Source: Lycorma delicatula
Lineage: Eukaryota; Arthropoda; Insecta; Hemiptera; Fulgoridae
DNA length: 64,000 nt
Assembly: GCF_047948215.1 (NCBI RefSeq)
Contig: NC_134457.1
Location: forward strand, 83,913,398 to 83,977,397
Direction: 5' to 3'
Shown here: positions 22,141-33,992 of the stretch, piece after piece
Numbering within the stretch: position 1 is the stretch's first letter
Layout: every line of letters starts with the position of its first letter
Notes under the pieces: model-generated
What the model was told of the DNA's origin: nothing
The model's database searches: none
What the model saw: only the letters and a program-made list of their open reading frames with translations
Made by a program: the position numbers and the translations under genes

Positions 22141-23610
22141 GGAAAGAGAAAAAATAAAATACAAAAGTTTTGACGCAAAAAAAATTGAATTACAATTCTA
22201 ACTGAAATGGAAGCAATTTAATATTTTTCACTGCAAATTTCTAAATTGATCTTCAGTAAATCTTACATAATTGTTCAACAATGAAATGTTAAAAAAAAAG
22301 ATTTAGATTTAGATTTTTTTTGTTCTTACTTCAAAACGATCATTATGAGGCCACGACTTGGGGTGAAATATTTGATAATGATAAATCACAATCTAATTTG
22401 GTACAATTAATATTTAAAATAGTAATCACGTTTCTGTCTATTTTTTTCTTAATTAAAGAAAAATTTAAAAAAAATATTCTTCTGTAAATTCAGTTGACAT
22501 TACATTTATTTTCTAAGAATTAAATTCTCAAAACGTTTTCTGAATAACTTTGTTTGCTTTTACGAAGTTAATTTAACGAAGCTATTGTTTGTTAAACCTA
22601 ACAAATTTTGCTTTGCGACACCGATATTTTGTGTTTTCCAGTAATTTTATCACAATTACAGATATAGTTCTTGCACCTATGTTATTTTATCTTTCAGGTT
22701 GAAAACCATATAAAACAATCAAATTAACCCTTCAATTAAAATTTAAAAAAATATCAGTATAGCTTTATTAATATATTAATTTAATAATTACTGCTCATTT
22801 ATCTGATTCAAGGATCAATTCTTGGCTCAGAAGTCAGGGGGTAATGTTTCGCAAACTGCAACTCGAAAACAAAGTGTTTCCAGACTCATGTTATATGAAA
22901 TTTTTTATTTATATTTATTTAGAGAACATTGTTTTTCCGTTACTTCTTGAGTCATCCTATTGAACAGACTCCAATTGTAAAGCTACAACTTTTCCTCCAT
23001 TTACCCTAATACGACCAATCTAAAATTAAAACATTTACCTTTAAAATAAAATTTTATTTTGTCTTTAACAATAGTTTAATACCATACACATTCATTTCTT
23101 AGGAGATGGAAAGTAAGAAAAACATTTCTTGTTTTGTAAATCATTTTTTATTAAATAATCTTATGATAAAGATAACATTTAACCTATGATGTTGCTGCTG
23201 CTATTGAAATTTGGGTTTCATATTCCCAAATTTGTTGTTATATCAGCGTCAAAGTATGGCTAAAAATTTAAAATGAATTCGTTTTGATTACTAAAAAAGC
23301 GGTAAAAGGTTATTTATCTGCGGTAAAAATGAAATAAAAAACAATAATAGTGCAATTTAAGTGATTTTAAGAAAATATTCTGCTGTTAGCATCCAATTTG
23401 CTTAGTTAATATGAATCAATATAATTACTATTAATATAGCTCTATTATAGTAATTATCTTTGAAGAACAGTTAGTTATACATTCCTACGATTAATGAAGG
23501 TGTTTTATAGATTATTTTATCAATGAAAGTTTTTGTTAAGTAAAGTTATTATTCTCTCTGAAAGTTGAATATATTTTGTTAATTATCATATAATATATAT
23601 TATATTATCA
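22141..23610. other. AT-rich DNA, no feature recognised
   Basis: No motif-bearing frame. The stretch around 22140-22290 includes 'acaaaagttttgacgcaaa', echoed at about 8480 ('ataaaagttttgacgtaaa') with similar flanks, suggesting a weak dispersed repeat. Confidence 0.4.
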
Positions 23611-23611
23611 C

Positions 23612-23800
23612 ATAATACTAGATCATGGATATCGCTGTTCTTTGGTGGTTGGTTTTCAATTAACTACAAATCTCTGGAATGGTCGAATTGAGACTGTACA
23701 AGACTACACTTCATTTAACTCATATATATCATCCTCATTCATCCTCTGAAGTAATACCTGAACGGCAATTCCTGATGGCTAAACACGAAAAAAAGAAGAA
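23612..23800 (+). mobile_element. 5'-truncated SINE, family B1
   Basis: It begins at 'aatactagatcatggatat', inside the family body, so the tRNA-like head is missing. It continues with 'ggtggttggttttcaatta', 'gaatggtcgaattgagact', the 'atcatcctcattcatcctc' block and the B1 tail. No clear target-site duplication. Confidence 0.75.
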
Positions 23801-24019
23801 AGTTAATTATAATCAGCACAAGGTTTATTATCCTAATGAAATATTCCAGGAAATTTGGCTAAAATAAATAGACAAAACTGTCATCAGTTAATTTTTGCAG
23901 AAAAAACATAAATTATATCTAGGTCTATATAAAAGGATTTTTGAAATGAAAACTAAAAATTAAGATTTTATTTTTTAAAAATCAATTGATTATTTGATTA
24001 TATCCCAAAAATAATCTAG

Positions 24020-24448
24020 GAGATTCTACTTCTCCGTCTAGCGCTATAGGAGAGCTATAGCTTTAGAAGGTACATACTGTAATAGGTCCAATTTGGGCAT
24101 ATGCGGTTTTCACTGGATCTCGACATATTGTCACCAGAGAAACCCAAATAAATTCAAAACACCGCAAGGGAAATTTTCAGATGTTCGTAAATACGTGTGT
24201 GTTTTCGGTCTTGAACTTCTTATATCACCAGAACTGCTGGACTGATTTTGACCAAACTTGGTCAGATTACTTCTATATATTGATGCCATTAAATTTCAAA
24301 CTTAAAAGGCCAAGGTAGTGAGGTTTTGTAGCAACACCACCCTCAGTATCTCGAGATATCGGCTAATTAAGGTCTTATTTTTCTTAGACACATTTGTTAA
24401 TAATTAAAAAATAATATTTGAAAAAAATCTTTTTTTGCAAAAATCAAC
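24020..24448 (+). repeat. Unclassified repeat-like segment (family G)
   Basis: It has GC-richer non-coding blocks such as 'aaacccaaataaattcaaaa', 'accgcaagggaaattttcag' and 'gatttcgacc'-like text typical of dispersed insect repeats. It directly abuts the start of the second composite repeat. I see no second copy in the window, so its repeat nature is inferred from style alone. Confidence 0.3.
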
Positions 24449-24566
24449 CCCACCCCAAAAAATGACCTAAATAAACTAGCGGCTAACTGCGTATATTGCC
24501 TCAATTGTACCCTCTCTCACCACAAGGAGCGCTAGTGTATCACAAACGTACAGCTTTTGTAGTCGT

Positions 24567-24863
24567 CTTCTTCTTTTTCTGTTTAGCCTCGGGAAGTATC
24601 ATTATGTATTACTTCAGAGGATTAATAGGGATGATATGTATGAATGTAAATTAAGTGTAGTCTTGTACAGTCTCAGGTCAACCATTCCTGAAATGTGTGG
24701 TTAATTGAAACCCATCCACCAAAGAACACCGCTATCCACGATATAGTATTCAAATTCGTATAAAAGTAAACTGCCTTTACTAGAATTTGAATCCTAGAAC
24801 TCTCGACTTCAAAATCAGTTTATTTGCGATGACGAGTTCACCACTAGACCATCCGGGTGGGTT
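24567..24863 (-). mobile_element. tRNA-derived SINE, family B1, within composite copy 2
   Basis: Same insertion as 11138-11432, with the A-box TGGTCTAGTGG preserved on the minus strand near 24850-24840 and the same body and tail. Confidence 0.85.
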
Positions 24864-25079
24864 GTGCGGTTGTGGACTGTAGTCGCCTGCTATTTTGTAA
24901 GTCACAGGTGAGCGGTAGAATTAACTAAATGAATAATAATTAATATTTAAAGTGTAAAAATGTATTTAAAGTGGTCGCTAGTACCGCCACATCCGCGCGA
25001 ATGAAATACGGTATGTGCGCTCGCTCTTGAGTTAAAATCATTGAATTAAATAAACAAACAAATATTTTATTTAAATAGA

Positions 25080-25380
25080 GTGATAAATATTTTTAATTAA
25101 ATTGCACAAATTTCTCTTCAGACGCCTCGCATACCAATTTAATATTTTCGTCTACCTTTCATCATTAGATCTTGCTGTGTGGGCAATCCAATTCCATTTT
25201 TCTCAAGTATTATTTCACTAAGCATTATTTCTTTCAATTTTGTTTCTGCCGTAATCCATCTCTTAGTTTTAGCAATCACATTTAGCAATTCCATCTGGTC
25301 ATTGACCTTGTGTTTGTAAGTAATTCCTTTATTACTTCCTTTGATAGCGTCTAGGTTAATCATAAATCATAAGTGGCAGT
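25080..25380 (-). pseudogene. LINE ORF2 C-terminal remnant (copy 2)
   Basis: The open minus frame 25139-25363 corresponds to 11628-11840 of copy 1 (MINLDAIKGSNK against MINLGASKGSNT at the shared start). A single-base difference shifts the frame just before the WNWIAHT-equivalent block, so the two copies decay differently. Same interpretation as copy 1. Confidence 0.5.
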
Positions 25381-26849
25381 TCATAAAACAATATTGCTTT
25401 ATTTTGCTATTTCTATATCAGAGCTAAATGTTTATCTGTATTTGTTAAATACTCATCCCATCATAATCCTTTTATTGACTTTTAATCTCTTCCCATCTCT
25501 CTCAATCATTTTCTATACGTAAATGAACCTTGAAAAATTTTCTATTTCATTGCTCTTCACCTTAATAAGTAAAAATGAGTACGGTTAGACAGTCAAATGT
25601 TAACAGTAATGACTGCTGAGACAGTCAAAAGAAAGGATCAAAGGCATATGTTTTGTTGTTTGTGGGACACCCAAAGACGTAGTGTCTCTTACTTTACGTC
25701 TGCAGTCCTTAGAAGTGAGTAATAGAAAAGATTTCCTGTCTTGTCATCCTACTAGTCTCTTATATTCACTTTATAGATATATTTAAATTCCTAAAGTTTA
25801 GAGAGAAACACTACTCTACGTCTTGTTTTTGGTAAAAAATCTTATTTTGTGATTTATTTTAATAATGACTAAATCAAAACGTGGTAACAAATTAAATACA
25901 ACGTTAACGAATGAAATTTATAAAGTAGATTTTTAAAAAATTATTATTTAACTATTAATTTTTATTTATTATAACGGTTGAAGTCTTTATTATAATATTA
26001 GATATTAAGTCATCAAATGTTTGCTACAAAGATTAATCCAAGTGTGCTTTACATATATTATAATACATTATTAAGAGCTAATCCCTGTGTGTCTTTTACT
26101 ACACCAACGAGAATAAAATCCTAAATGCACAATAAAGTGAAAACTTTGCAAAGTTACCTTACACAAGCTTAGAAACTAGAAACTATATGATTTATTCCCC
26201 CATAAAATGGAATAAAAACTGTTAAATTTTTTTTTTTAAATAAAGCTTATTTTTTGTGCTTAATTGTGAATATATTTTTAATCTTTTGAATGGAATAAGA
26301 AAATTAAGGAATAAAAAAAAGATAAAATGAATTTAAACATTCAATTTTATATAAGATAAAATTAATTTTGAGGTATGTGAGGTTAAAGAATTGAATGTTA
26401 CGTTATAAATTCAGAGATTAAAACGCTTTGAACGATATAAAGCAGTAAAAACTTAGTTAATGAGTGATTTTATTTTAGCAATAAAAACAATAAGCCGAAT
26501 AGGAGTGTATTTATATTTTAGGTATGGCATACAATTTAATCACTATCTTATCATGATGACTTACCGGCGAACAGGAAAGGAAATTCAGGTATAGTTTTCA
26601 GTCTAAAAATAGGAGATTATGTAGAATTTTCGCAAAAATTTAGTGTCATATATATTAATTTTTGTTATGAATTCCACACTACCATCATCAACGCGGAGGA
26701 TGAAATTAAATTTTGTGAAATTTTTAGCTCCTAATCTTATCTATGGATGGAATTGTTTAAAACGATGATCTCAATTAATGAACGTTTGTTCAGACAAAAT
26801 ATGAAAAGTAAAACATAATCGCCGTTTATTGTACGATTGTATTTTTAGG

Positions 26850-27020
26850 GCTAATAAATATGATTTCATGCAGTTGATAACCGAAGGAAGAAGAAAGATC
26901 GTTCGGAAATTCTTTTCATGGCTTAGAGATAGTAATTTAATATTGTGATGTTGGATTTCTTGTAAGGTTAGTCAGAGTAGAGAGTACCGGAGGATGATTG
27001 CCGACTTCTGGAGGAAAAAC
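26850..27020 (+). pseudogene. LINE ORF2 C-terminal remnant
   Basis: The plus strand reads NKYDFMQLITEGRRKIVRKF, then FSWLRDSN and, after a stop, REYRRMIADFWRKN. This order (I-x-x-G-k/r, a basic stretch, s-W-L-R-d, then a helix ending m-i-A-n/d-x-r) is the extreme C-terminus of many insect LINE ORF2 proteins. It begins roughly 285 bases after composite copy 2 and has no reverse-transcriptase domain with it. It is a 5'-truncated or decayed insertion. Confidence 0.55.
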
Positions 27021-27184
27021 AAACGAAGTTGTTAATTTAAACTTTGATTTTAAATAATCAAAACAATAATTGGTTTTAAATAATCAAAATATATTTGTAC
27101 AGTTAATTTAGTTGGTTTGATTTATTTATTTTTGTCAATTTTATCAACTTCTACTTATTATCATTGCTTTCTTATAATTATAGT

Positions 27185-28420
27185 TTTACTTTCCCGGCTC
27201 TATATATATATTTGTTTTTTTTTTTTAAGGTAAAGAATGCTAATTAGATAGAATTTTGCAATTTGAGTATTAGTAGATCTTGACTTTCAAGACTGCCTTT
27301 AAGAAAAAACGCAATTTTGCCATTCAACAATTTAAAAAATGTATGTACGAATGTACAAAGTAACTTAGTATGTATGGTGTTTTTTCTTGCTTCATGTCTC
27401 CAGATTGGATGGACCGATATATAGCAAATTTGATCAAATGTTTTCTGTATTTGGGGTATTCATGTCATTTAATTTTAGCCATAGTTGATCAAGGTTGAGA
27501 TACAAATCTTTTGTCTTATATCTAAACATTTTACTGAAAAATAAGTCAATTTTTCACATAATTTAAAGTCCATTAGATAACTGAGATCTTTCTGATAGTG
27601 TTTGGTCTTATTCAAACTTCGTAAAGGGGTGGGAAATTTTTTCTCTCACAAACAATTTTCCCCCACTCATTTTTCTCTTTTTTATCATTTTTGAACCCAA
27701 AATCAAATTTTTGTATTAACTAAATGATACTATTACATTAGGATGTCAGCTTGGTTATTTGGAGAATTTCACTCAGGTTTGAGAAAGTCCTTTTTCAAAC
27801 ATTTATGTAGGTGTGTAGGTGTGCTGACATGTTTGAAGCTTAAAACTTCTGACTGGATAAACGAATTTTAATGAAATCTTATAGAGACACTCGTGTAAAT
27901 GAAGAAATTTTTTGGTGAACTTTTGGGGTCAATATCTCTAGAGGTTGGGATAAATATTTTCTTTGGGTTCAATTTTCCTAAAATTTTGCAAACGTATCTC
28001 CACTTTATATTAAACTTAGTTCATGCGTGCGTGCTTGTCTTACCATTTTTAAAAACATTTTGCCCCAAAATTTCCTCATTCCTCAAAAAATTGAGAAAAG
28101 CTATCTTTTTATTTATTGTATATTTTTTAACGAATTTTTGTCTTCCTAGGCAGAGAGTAGTAGTGTACGTGACTAATAATATTCTTTAGAGACAATATTG
28201 TGGCTGGGGAAGCCGATCAAAGTTGGAAAATATAGATTTTTTGAATTTTTTAAAACGTTTTTGATATGTTTTCATTTATGGTTATTTTCTGACAATATAA
28301 AAATAAATAATGAATGCCAAGAAAGTATTGCAACTTTATTATCAACATTTTTAAACTTTTATGAAACTTTGTACCATAACTTCTAAATATAAATCATTGT
28401 TGCCTTATAATTTTAGTTGT
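27185..28420 (+). repeat. Repeat family F, copy 1
   Basis: It starts 'ttttactttcccggct', as does the copy at 58861. Shared blocks with that copy include 'ggaccgatatatagcaaatt' against 'gtaccgatctgtattaaatt', 'catgtcatttaatttt', 'tattacattaggatgtca' and 'accataacttctaaata'. No protein motif. The 96- and 62-codon frames at 27899-28386 are in the repeat and are not conserved in copy 2. It is probably a non-autonomous element of about 1.2 kb. Termini other than the start are uncertain. Confidence 0.6.
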
Positions 28421-28585
28421 AATCAATTATGGAAGTGGTGGAGAAATACGTCTACACATCAAAATTTTATTCAAAGAGTAGATTAATTGTTTTTACATAA
28501 TATTTCCCTTCATGCATACGTAGCTTAAAGTTCTATTTAAATTTCCTCTTAAGGATTAGTCTGTTTACGTTACTGGGAAAGATGT

Positions 28586-28742
28586 GCAGGATTTAAATAA
28601 TTAATAAAGTAGAAATTTTAAAGTAGAAAGTAGTAAAGTAGAGATTTTAATAATTAGTAAAGTAGAAATTGAAATAATTTGAGTAGATATTGGGATGTGA
28701 TTGCAGGCTTTAAATAATTAATTAGTAAAGTAGAAATTTATG
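28586..28742 (+). repeat. Short tandem duplication with 'agtaaagtagaaatt' units
   Basis: A block starting 'gcaggatttaaataatta' is repeated about 120 bases later as 'gcaggctttaaataatta'. The element 'taaagtaga' recurs several times between. Confidence 0.75.
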
Positions 28743-28839
28743 GAAGCCTAAAAAATCTCAGTTGAAAGAAGCTGTCAGCAAAAATCTATATATTAAAAAA
28801 AATTTGGGAAAGAAACTAAAAAAATTTAGTTTTTCTCCA

Positions 28840-29130
28840 ATTACTCAGAAACTAATTTAGTTACAGACTTCGTTTGGGTCTTAAAACACTCACTACATCA
28901 GGCTATAGATAACCAGCACGCACCGACTGCGTACACTTAATTATTAGAGGAGTTTTAAGGGAATACAACTCCTCACATTCAAACCCTTAGCTCAATGGAA
29001 TTAAAATCGATAAATCTCAGCAATTAATTAAGGTACAGAATTTGTTTGGGTCTTAAAATAATCACCATGTTAAGCCCCATCAAATAAGCTTATACCGACT
29101 TTGATCACGCAATTCCTACAAAACGTTTGA
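28840..29130 (+). repeat. Diverged tandem duplication, period about 172 bp
   Basis: 'ctcagaaactaatttagtta' and 'ctcagcaattaattaaggta' start the two units. 'gtttgggtcttaaaa' is identical in both, and each ends near 'ttttaaggg' or 'gtttgaggg'. Confidence 0.7.
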
Positions 29131-29164
29131 GGGAACTTTAAATTAAATTAAACAATAAGAAAGC

Positions 29165-29510
29165 ATATGCTCTTTGTTTGGTTTAACGGATTGACCTATG
29201 ACATAGAACCTGTATCATTTTACAGGGTTTTCATTTTAAAGGGTGTGGGTAAATACGACAATAAGTCAATTTCCTATACGGTTAGTATTTTCCATGATCA
29301 TAAACAACGCACAAGGACAAACTCTGGACCGGGAAGGAATCTAGCTACCTGAATCAGTTTAAGTGGAGATGAAACCGACACACAGTTAATGTCGATGCAC
29401 AGCTAATGTTGTCTGGGAAGAAGTCTTATGAAACAAAGTAAATTATCTATTAAACTTAATTTATTTGTTGCTTTTTTTACCGAGCAGCACGGGTCCCCTA
29501 CTAGTTGTAT
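29165..29510 (+). repeat. Possible transposon end fragment
   Basis: The block 'aactctggaccgggaagga' and the end 'gagcagcacgggtccccta' are GC-rich within AT-rich DNA. They have the style of a dispersed element terminus. No second copy in the window and no transposase motif, so the class is unknown. Confidence 0.25.
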
Positions 29511-31860
29511 AATTTTTATTCATTGTTTTTAACAACTAAAATTCTCTTGTTTTTTTTTTTATTGTAAAAATGATCTTAAAAATTCAGTTTAGTTAAACGG
29601 TTATAAATTAGAGACCATAAAAACGTAAGAAAATCAAAAGCTATAATTACGTAGGTAGCAAAATTTATCCGCACGTCTTATATTTTGTAATATATGGCCG
29701 ATAATACGAGTAATAAGTGATAGACTAGTATAACTATTAAACTTGCAAAAAAGTCGGGTAAGGTTTTTAATATACCTTCATTTATAAAAATTGTTATTTA
29801 AATCCAGAAATTTATTTTTATAAAAAAGATATTCATAAACAATAAAAAAAACGACACCGACACAGTCAGTGAAATAAATTCACTTTATACAGTTTATTTT
29901 ATAAAATATTCAAATTTAAGCTCCGAACTCCAGCGGTAGGGTATTACGAATGAACATTATGGTCCTAAGAAGGACATGATTTTTGCTATCACATAAGCCA
30001 AGGGTGCATTTTCTTTGAATCAATCGTCGTCTTATATTTAGAGTAGGGAGAAGAGAAGGTTTGAAATTGTTAAAGTGGAAAATTTATTGTGAATACATGG
30101 GATGGAAAACGCAATAAAAAGTGCTGAAAAGAGAAGGGGTCGTTTGGATTTATTAGATATAATAGGCGTGCTAAGAATGCGAGGAAAGCGTTGGTCTGCC
30201 GCTCGCTTCCCTTTGCACAGTTTCGCATTTCACCTAAAGTAACGCGTGCAACCCGCCTGCAGTTATAAATTCCTTCGGCATGAAATTATATCTAGATATT
30301 AGTTAGTGAAAGATGCCTCGGAGCCTGCTTTTTACTAAAAGCTTTATGCATACATTTATATTTATTCGACAACAAACTAGTATCGTAGAAGAATTTCCCG
30401 AGCATTTTTGATCCGTCCGTGTAGTAAGTTTTCATAACTCATCTCATTTAATAATATTTTCAAATAAAGTTACAATTCATGTTTAAATGTAATCGTAACA
30501 AGCCTAAACGATAAAATAAAGTAATATAAAATATAATTCAAATAATACAAATTAAGATATTTAGTTTATACATTTATAAATTTAAAAAAGGCGATGATGT
30601 TACATTACTTTTTTCAGTTGTTCCACAAAGCTTAAAATTTTTACTCTTCTCTCGTTGATAAATTAGGAAAACTCGTTTAATTGCTTACTTGGTTCCACGA
30701 TGATCCAGAAATAGCCAGCCAGTATAACAGCGCGAATTACCTTATTTTTTTTTAATCAAGCTGTATATCTCTTTTTTGTGTATTAATTACATCTTCATGT
30801 TATAGTATCTCTTTAATGAAAGTTCTCGAAGCGTTATTAATTAAAAGCGCCAAGTAAAGAGTGCTGGCTTGGAGGTAGAAAAACGTTTAACTTTGCGGTA
30901 AAGGTTAACTGCTTTCCAATTTAATAAAATTCATTTAGAAAAATATAATAAAGAACTGCATATTAAAACGATCCTTTATCTGTAATATTTTTTTATTCCT
31001 TCAACAACGCTTACCGAGTGTTTCAATACCATATAATTATAAAAAAATTAATTACCCTCAGCAAAATGAAAGTAGTTCTGGAATATTTTGTATGAATTAT
31101 GGGGCATTCTCTGGTGTTACTCTGCCTACTGTACATTGTATAATAACAAAAAATCAGGATAGATTTTAAATATTAATTTATACAACAACGATGAATGAGA
31201 GCCGAAGCGTATGTTCATCTTACGACAGTAAATCATAATATTTTAGCAACATACACAGTAGTTGCGCTGAAACCGGTTGAGAAATTTATCGTTGAATTTG
31301 ATCCAATACAATAGTATGGTTCTCAAAAATTTATTTAAAAAAATCCGTATTACTAGATTTGTTTTTCAAACGTTCAATAATTATATTATGTTTAACATAA
31401 ATGGGACATTGTCAAGTTTTACAAAAAGGAATTCATTTTGTAATTTTTAAGAGATTAAATTTTTAAACTAATTATTAAGATAATTTTTTCTTTACAAAAC
31501 CGTTTTTATTTCATAAAAATCGGTTACAAAGTGATAGAGATATTTGGGATCGTGCTAAACATGTTTCCTATTTCTGAATACATAAATGTAAAAACCTTTC
31601 TTAAGTTAAACCAACACAAGGAATTTTTTTAAGTAAATATGAAGTGAATGATTTATTTTAAAATTCTTAGCATAAAACACATGAGTGATCAAGAACTTTT
31701 TGCTACACCTTGCAAGTGCATTACTTTCATTAAAATAACAAAAAAGTACATAATAATGAATGTAGGTTTGGAAACTCATTGTTTTCTAGTTGCAGGGAAG
31801 AAAAAGATTTCGTCCAGGTTTCTATTCTAAAAGGCAGAAAACGTATTACTAAAACTTTAT
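29511..31860. other. Mostly unique DNA; GC-elevated island at about 29925-30330
   Basis: No open frame with recognisable content. The part 29925-30330 is clearly less AT-rich, with CpG-containing words such as 'cgtggtctgccgctcgc'-like text near 30190 and 'aacgcgtgcaacccgcc' near 30243. That could mark a regulatory element or an untranslated exon, but nothing in the sequence decides it. Confidence 0.35.
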
Positions 31861-31874
31861 AGCCACAAATTACT
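31861..31874. repeat. Target-site duplication, left
   Basis: The 14 bases 'agccacaaattact' are repeated exactly at 32030-32043 on the other side of SINE A copy 1. Confidence 0.9.
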
Positions 31875-32029
31875 CTTTGTTTAACCTCCGAGACCACCAT
31901 TAGGTATTGGTTCAGAGGATGAGATGAATGACTTGTGGCCTGTGTGAAAATGTAAGCCTGATCGGGATTCGAACCCGGAACCTCCGAATGAAAGGCCGAG
32001 ACACTACCACACGCGCCACGGAGGCCGGC
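31875..32029 (-). mobile_element. tRNA-derived SINE, family A, copy 1, with target-site duplication
   Basis: On the minus strand the head begins 'gcctccgtggcgcgtgtgg' (A box TGGCGCGTGTGG at about 32010-32021), then 'gtgtctcggcctttcattc'. It continues with a perfect Pol III B box GGTTCGAATCC at about 31965-31975. The spacing matches a tRNA gene. A short unrelated 3' part follows, ending 'ggtggtctcggaggttaaa'. The head resembles a tRNA from the acceptor stem to the T arm but lacks a convincing anticodon arm, so it is a SINE and not a tRNA gene. The exact 14-bp duplication shows insertion by retrotransposition with LINE machinery, and its perfection suggests a relatively recent event. Confidence 0.9.
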
Positions 32030-32043
32030 AGCCACAAATTACT
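32030..32043. repeat. Target-site duplication, right
   Basis: Exact copy of 31861-31874. Confidence 0.9.
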
Positions 32044-32659
32044 GAGGAAATTTATTGGTTAGATATGGACTATTGAATGAAATATTGAGAAAATAGATCG
32101 AAATTCTGTATCTCAGTAGTCTCCTAGAAAATAGTAGTAAAATCCAAAGACAAAGACAGCATATTTTCCTTATTTGTAGTGAAAATGTTCATATTTATAT
32201 TTGTTGTATTTGGTTTTCAATAGAAATAGATTTTGTAAAATTTGATTCAATTTTTATTCTCTTTATTTATAAATATTTTCCCAATTAAATTCTCTACAAA
32301 CTTTGAGTTGAGGTTTGCATTTAGTAAACAGAAAAACACATGATTTTGAACCCAATTTCGGATTTTACAACTCTTTTCTTAGAAACTACTGTAATATAAG
32401 AGTATCACGCAATTATCTAGTTTTTCATGCAAGCTTACGTAGATAATTAATAATCTTGTTTAATAATTTGTAACTGAAGAATATCGCATTATTTGAGTAT
32501 ACGGCAAAAGACATTTTGGTGAAATCATTCGCTAGCTGTAACAACAAAACAAAGCGTTTACAGAACTATGTTTATATGAATATTTTTCATTATTTTGATG
32601 AGAGAAATACATCTATAAAGTATAACAGAACCTTATGAAACGTCTTTCTTAATATATAT

Positions 32660-32789
32660 AGGTATTACTTCAGAGGATAAGATGAAATGAATTTTGTAGC
32701 GTGTAAAAATGCCATGCCTGACCGGCATTCGAACCCTTGACCTCCGGATGAATAGCCGAGACGCTACCATTTGCGCCACGGAGGCAGGC
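32660..32789 (-). mobile_element. tRNA-derived SINE, family A, copy 2
   Basis: The head 'gcctccgtggcgcaaatgg' is on the minus strand near 32785, with the B-box-like 'ggttcgaatgcc' near 32730 (one base altered). The 3' end is shorter than in copy 1. No clear target-site duplication. Confidence 0.85.
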
Positions 32790-32832
32790 TTCGTAATACA
32801 TCTAGAACAAGTTTACAAATAGATTGTATTAT

Positions 32833-32990
32833 ACAGAGTGATTCACGAAGAAGACGAGAAACTTTCAGGACCTGTTCTACTGATGAAAATAAAGAAGTAA
32901 GTTGGTATAAATTTAGGTTCGGAAACTCTTCGTTAGCGAATGTCAGCTGGCGAAAGATTTCACTCTGCTTTCTGCTCCTTCAGTAGACTA
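32833..32990 (+). repeat. Terminal fragment of a DNA transposon
   Basis: It begins 'acagagtgattcacgaaga', resembling the M2 terminus 'acagagtgattcaaaaaga', and then runs through 'ggttcggaaactcttcgtta' in a pattern seen at ends of insect Tc1/mariner-type elements. No transposase sequence follows. It is probably an internally deleted or truncated copy. Confidence 0.45.
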
Positions 32991-33990
32991 TAATTCTTGT
33001 GACCCAAATTAAAGGGAAAAATATTAGTTTTACATGAAATCAGATCGGAAGAATAGAAAAAAAATAGGTTCAAGTACTGTATTCTAGTAACCGTCTTAGC
33101 GGAAGACCAGAGAACTACGATGAAAATCAGTGACAGTTGATTTGCGCAATTAAAAACTATATAACTTATATTATATATATAAATTTGCATAGTAATAGAT
33201 TTTTTTTTATTATAAATTTTTTTACATCCTCAACTAAATATTGACCGGTTTTACATTTTCAGAAAATAAAAATTGCATCACATTTCGCTGCTCTTCCAAA
33301 GTACACGTTTCAAGTGTAACCAACGTATTGAAATAAACAAAAGAGGATAAAATAATGTAAGTTATTTTCGAACACTTGATTTTTTTCTAAGTTACTCGTG
33401 CCATTTTGAACACCAGACAGTTTCAGTTTATTTTATTAAATAGTTTTACCCCTGTTATCGTTTGTCTGTTTAATTATTGAATGTATTCAATCGAATAAGC
33501 TAATTGTTGTGTGATCTTCATACAACAAAATAAAATAGATTTTATCTTTATACTTATAGTCGTTTAACGGTCCAAGGTGTTGCAATATTACTAAATTTTA
33601 AAAATTAAAATATTTCGTAATAGTAGTAAATAATTGAAATAATATCTGTAATGACAAACAAAACAAAGGAAGAAAATAAATAAAATACATTCAAAAATTT
33701 TATTATACCTAAATTATCTAACATTTTTTATATTACTTGCTTAAAACAACCCCATTTTTACTAAATAGAGAGTATTTGACTCATTTAAATTTAATATACT
33801 TTTTAAGAAACGTGTTAACACCTAATTTTACACTGCATTAAATACAAAAGTGCAAAGTTTTCTAAATAATTTTCTTCCCTTTTTCTACAGCGGGAACACA
33901 GTACAAAACTTACAATATAAGAGTATCTACTAAATAATCGATAGATAGATTATTAGATAATCGATTCTGTTGTTTGAACTATTGCTTTGG
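32991..33990. other. AT-rich DNA, no feature recognised
   Basis: No coding motif and no match to window repeat families. Confidence 0.45.
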
Positions 33991-33992
33991 GA

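Larger units (their letters stand above)
24449..26565 (+). repeat. 2.0 kb composite repeat, copy 2
   Basis: Collinear with 11018-13021. It has about 90 extra bases after 'ttttgtaagtcacag' near 24905, including 'gtggtcgctagtaccgcc', and about 30 extra bases near 25600 bounded by 'gacagtca' on both sides. It is not flanked by the 75 bp direct repeats that flank copy 1. The two copies lie about 13.4 kb apart in the same orientation. Confidence 0.85.

Noticed and set aside
28586..28742. CRISPR-like array of short repeats
   Set aside because: Repeats are irregular and overlapping, without constant repeat and spacer lengths, in a eukaryotic context.
31940..32029. tRNA gene on the minus strand
   Set aside because: A and B boxes are present, but a proper anticodon arm is missing, the unit has an extra 3' part and flanking target-site duplications, and two more diverged copies occur nearby. 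It is a SINE head.
31730..32035. 101-codon minus-strand protein
   Set aside because: Most of it is a translation of the SINE A unit and its flank; the same SEVPGSNP-type peptide appears from copy 3, as expected from a repeated DNA unit.
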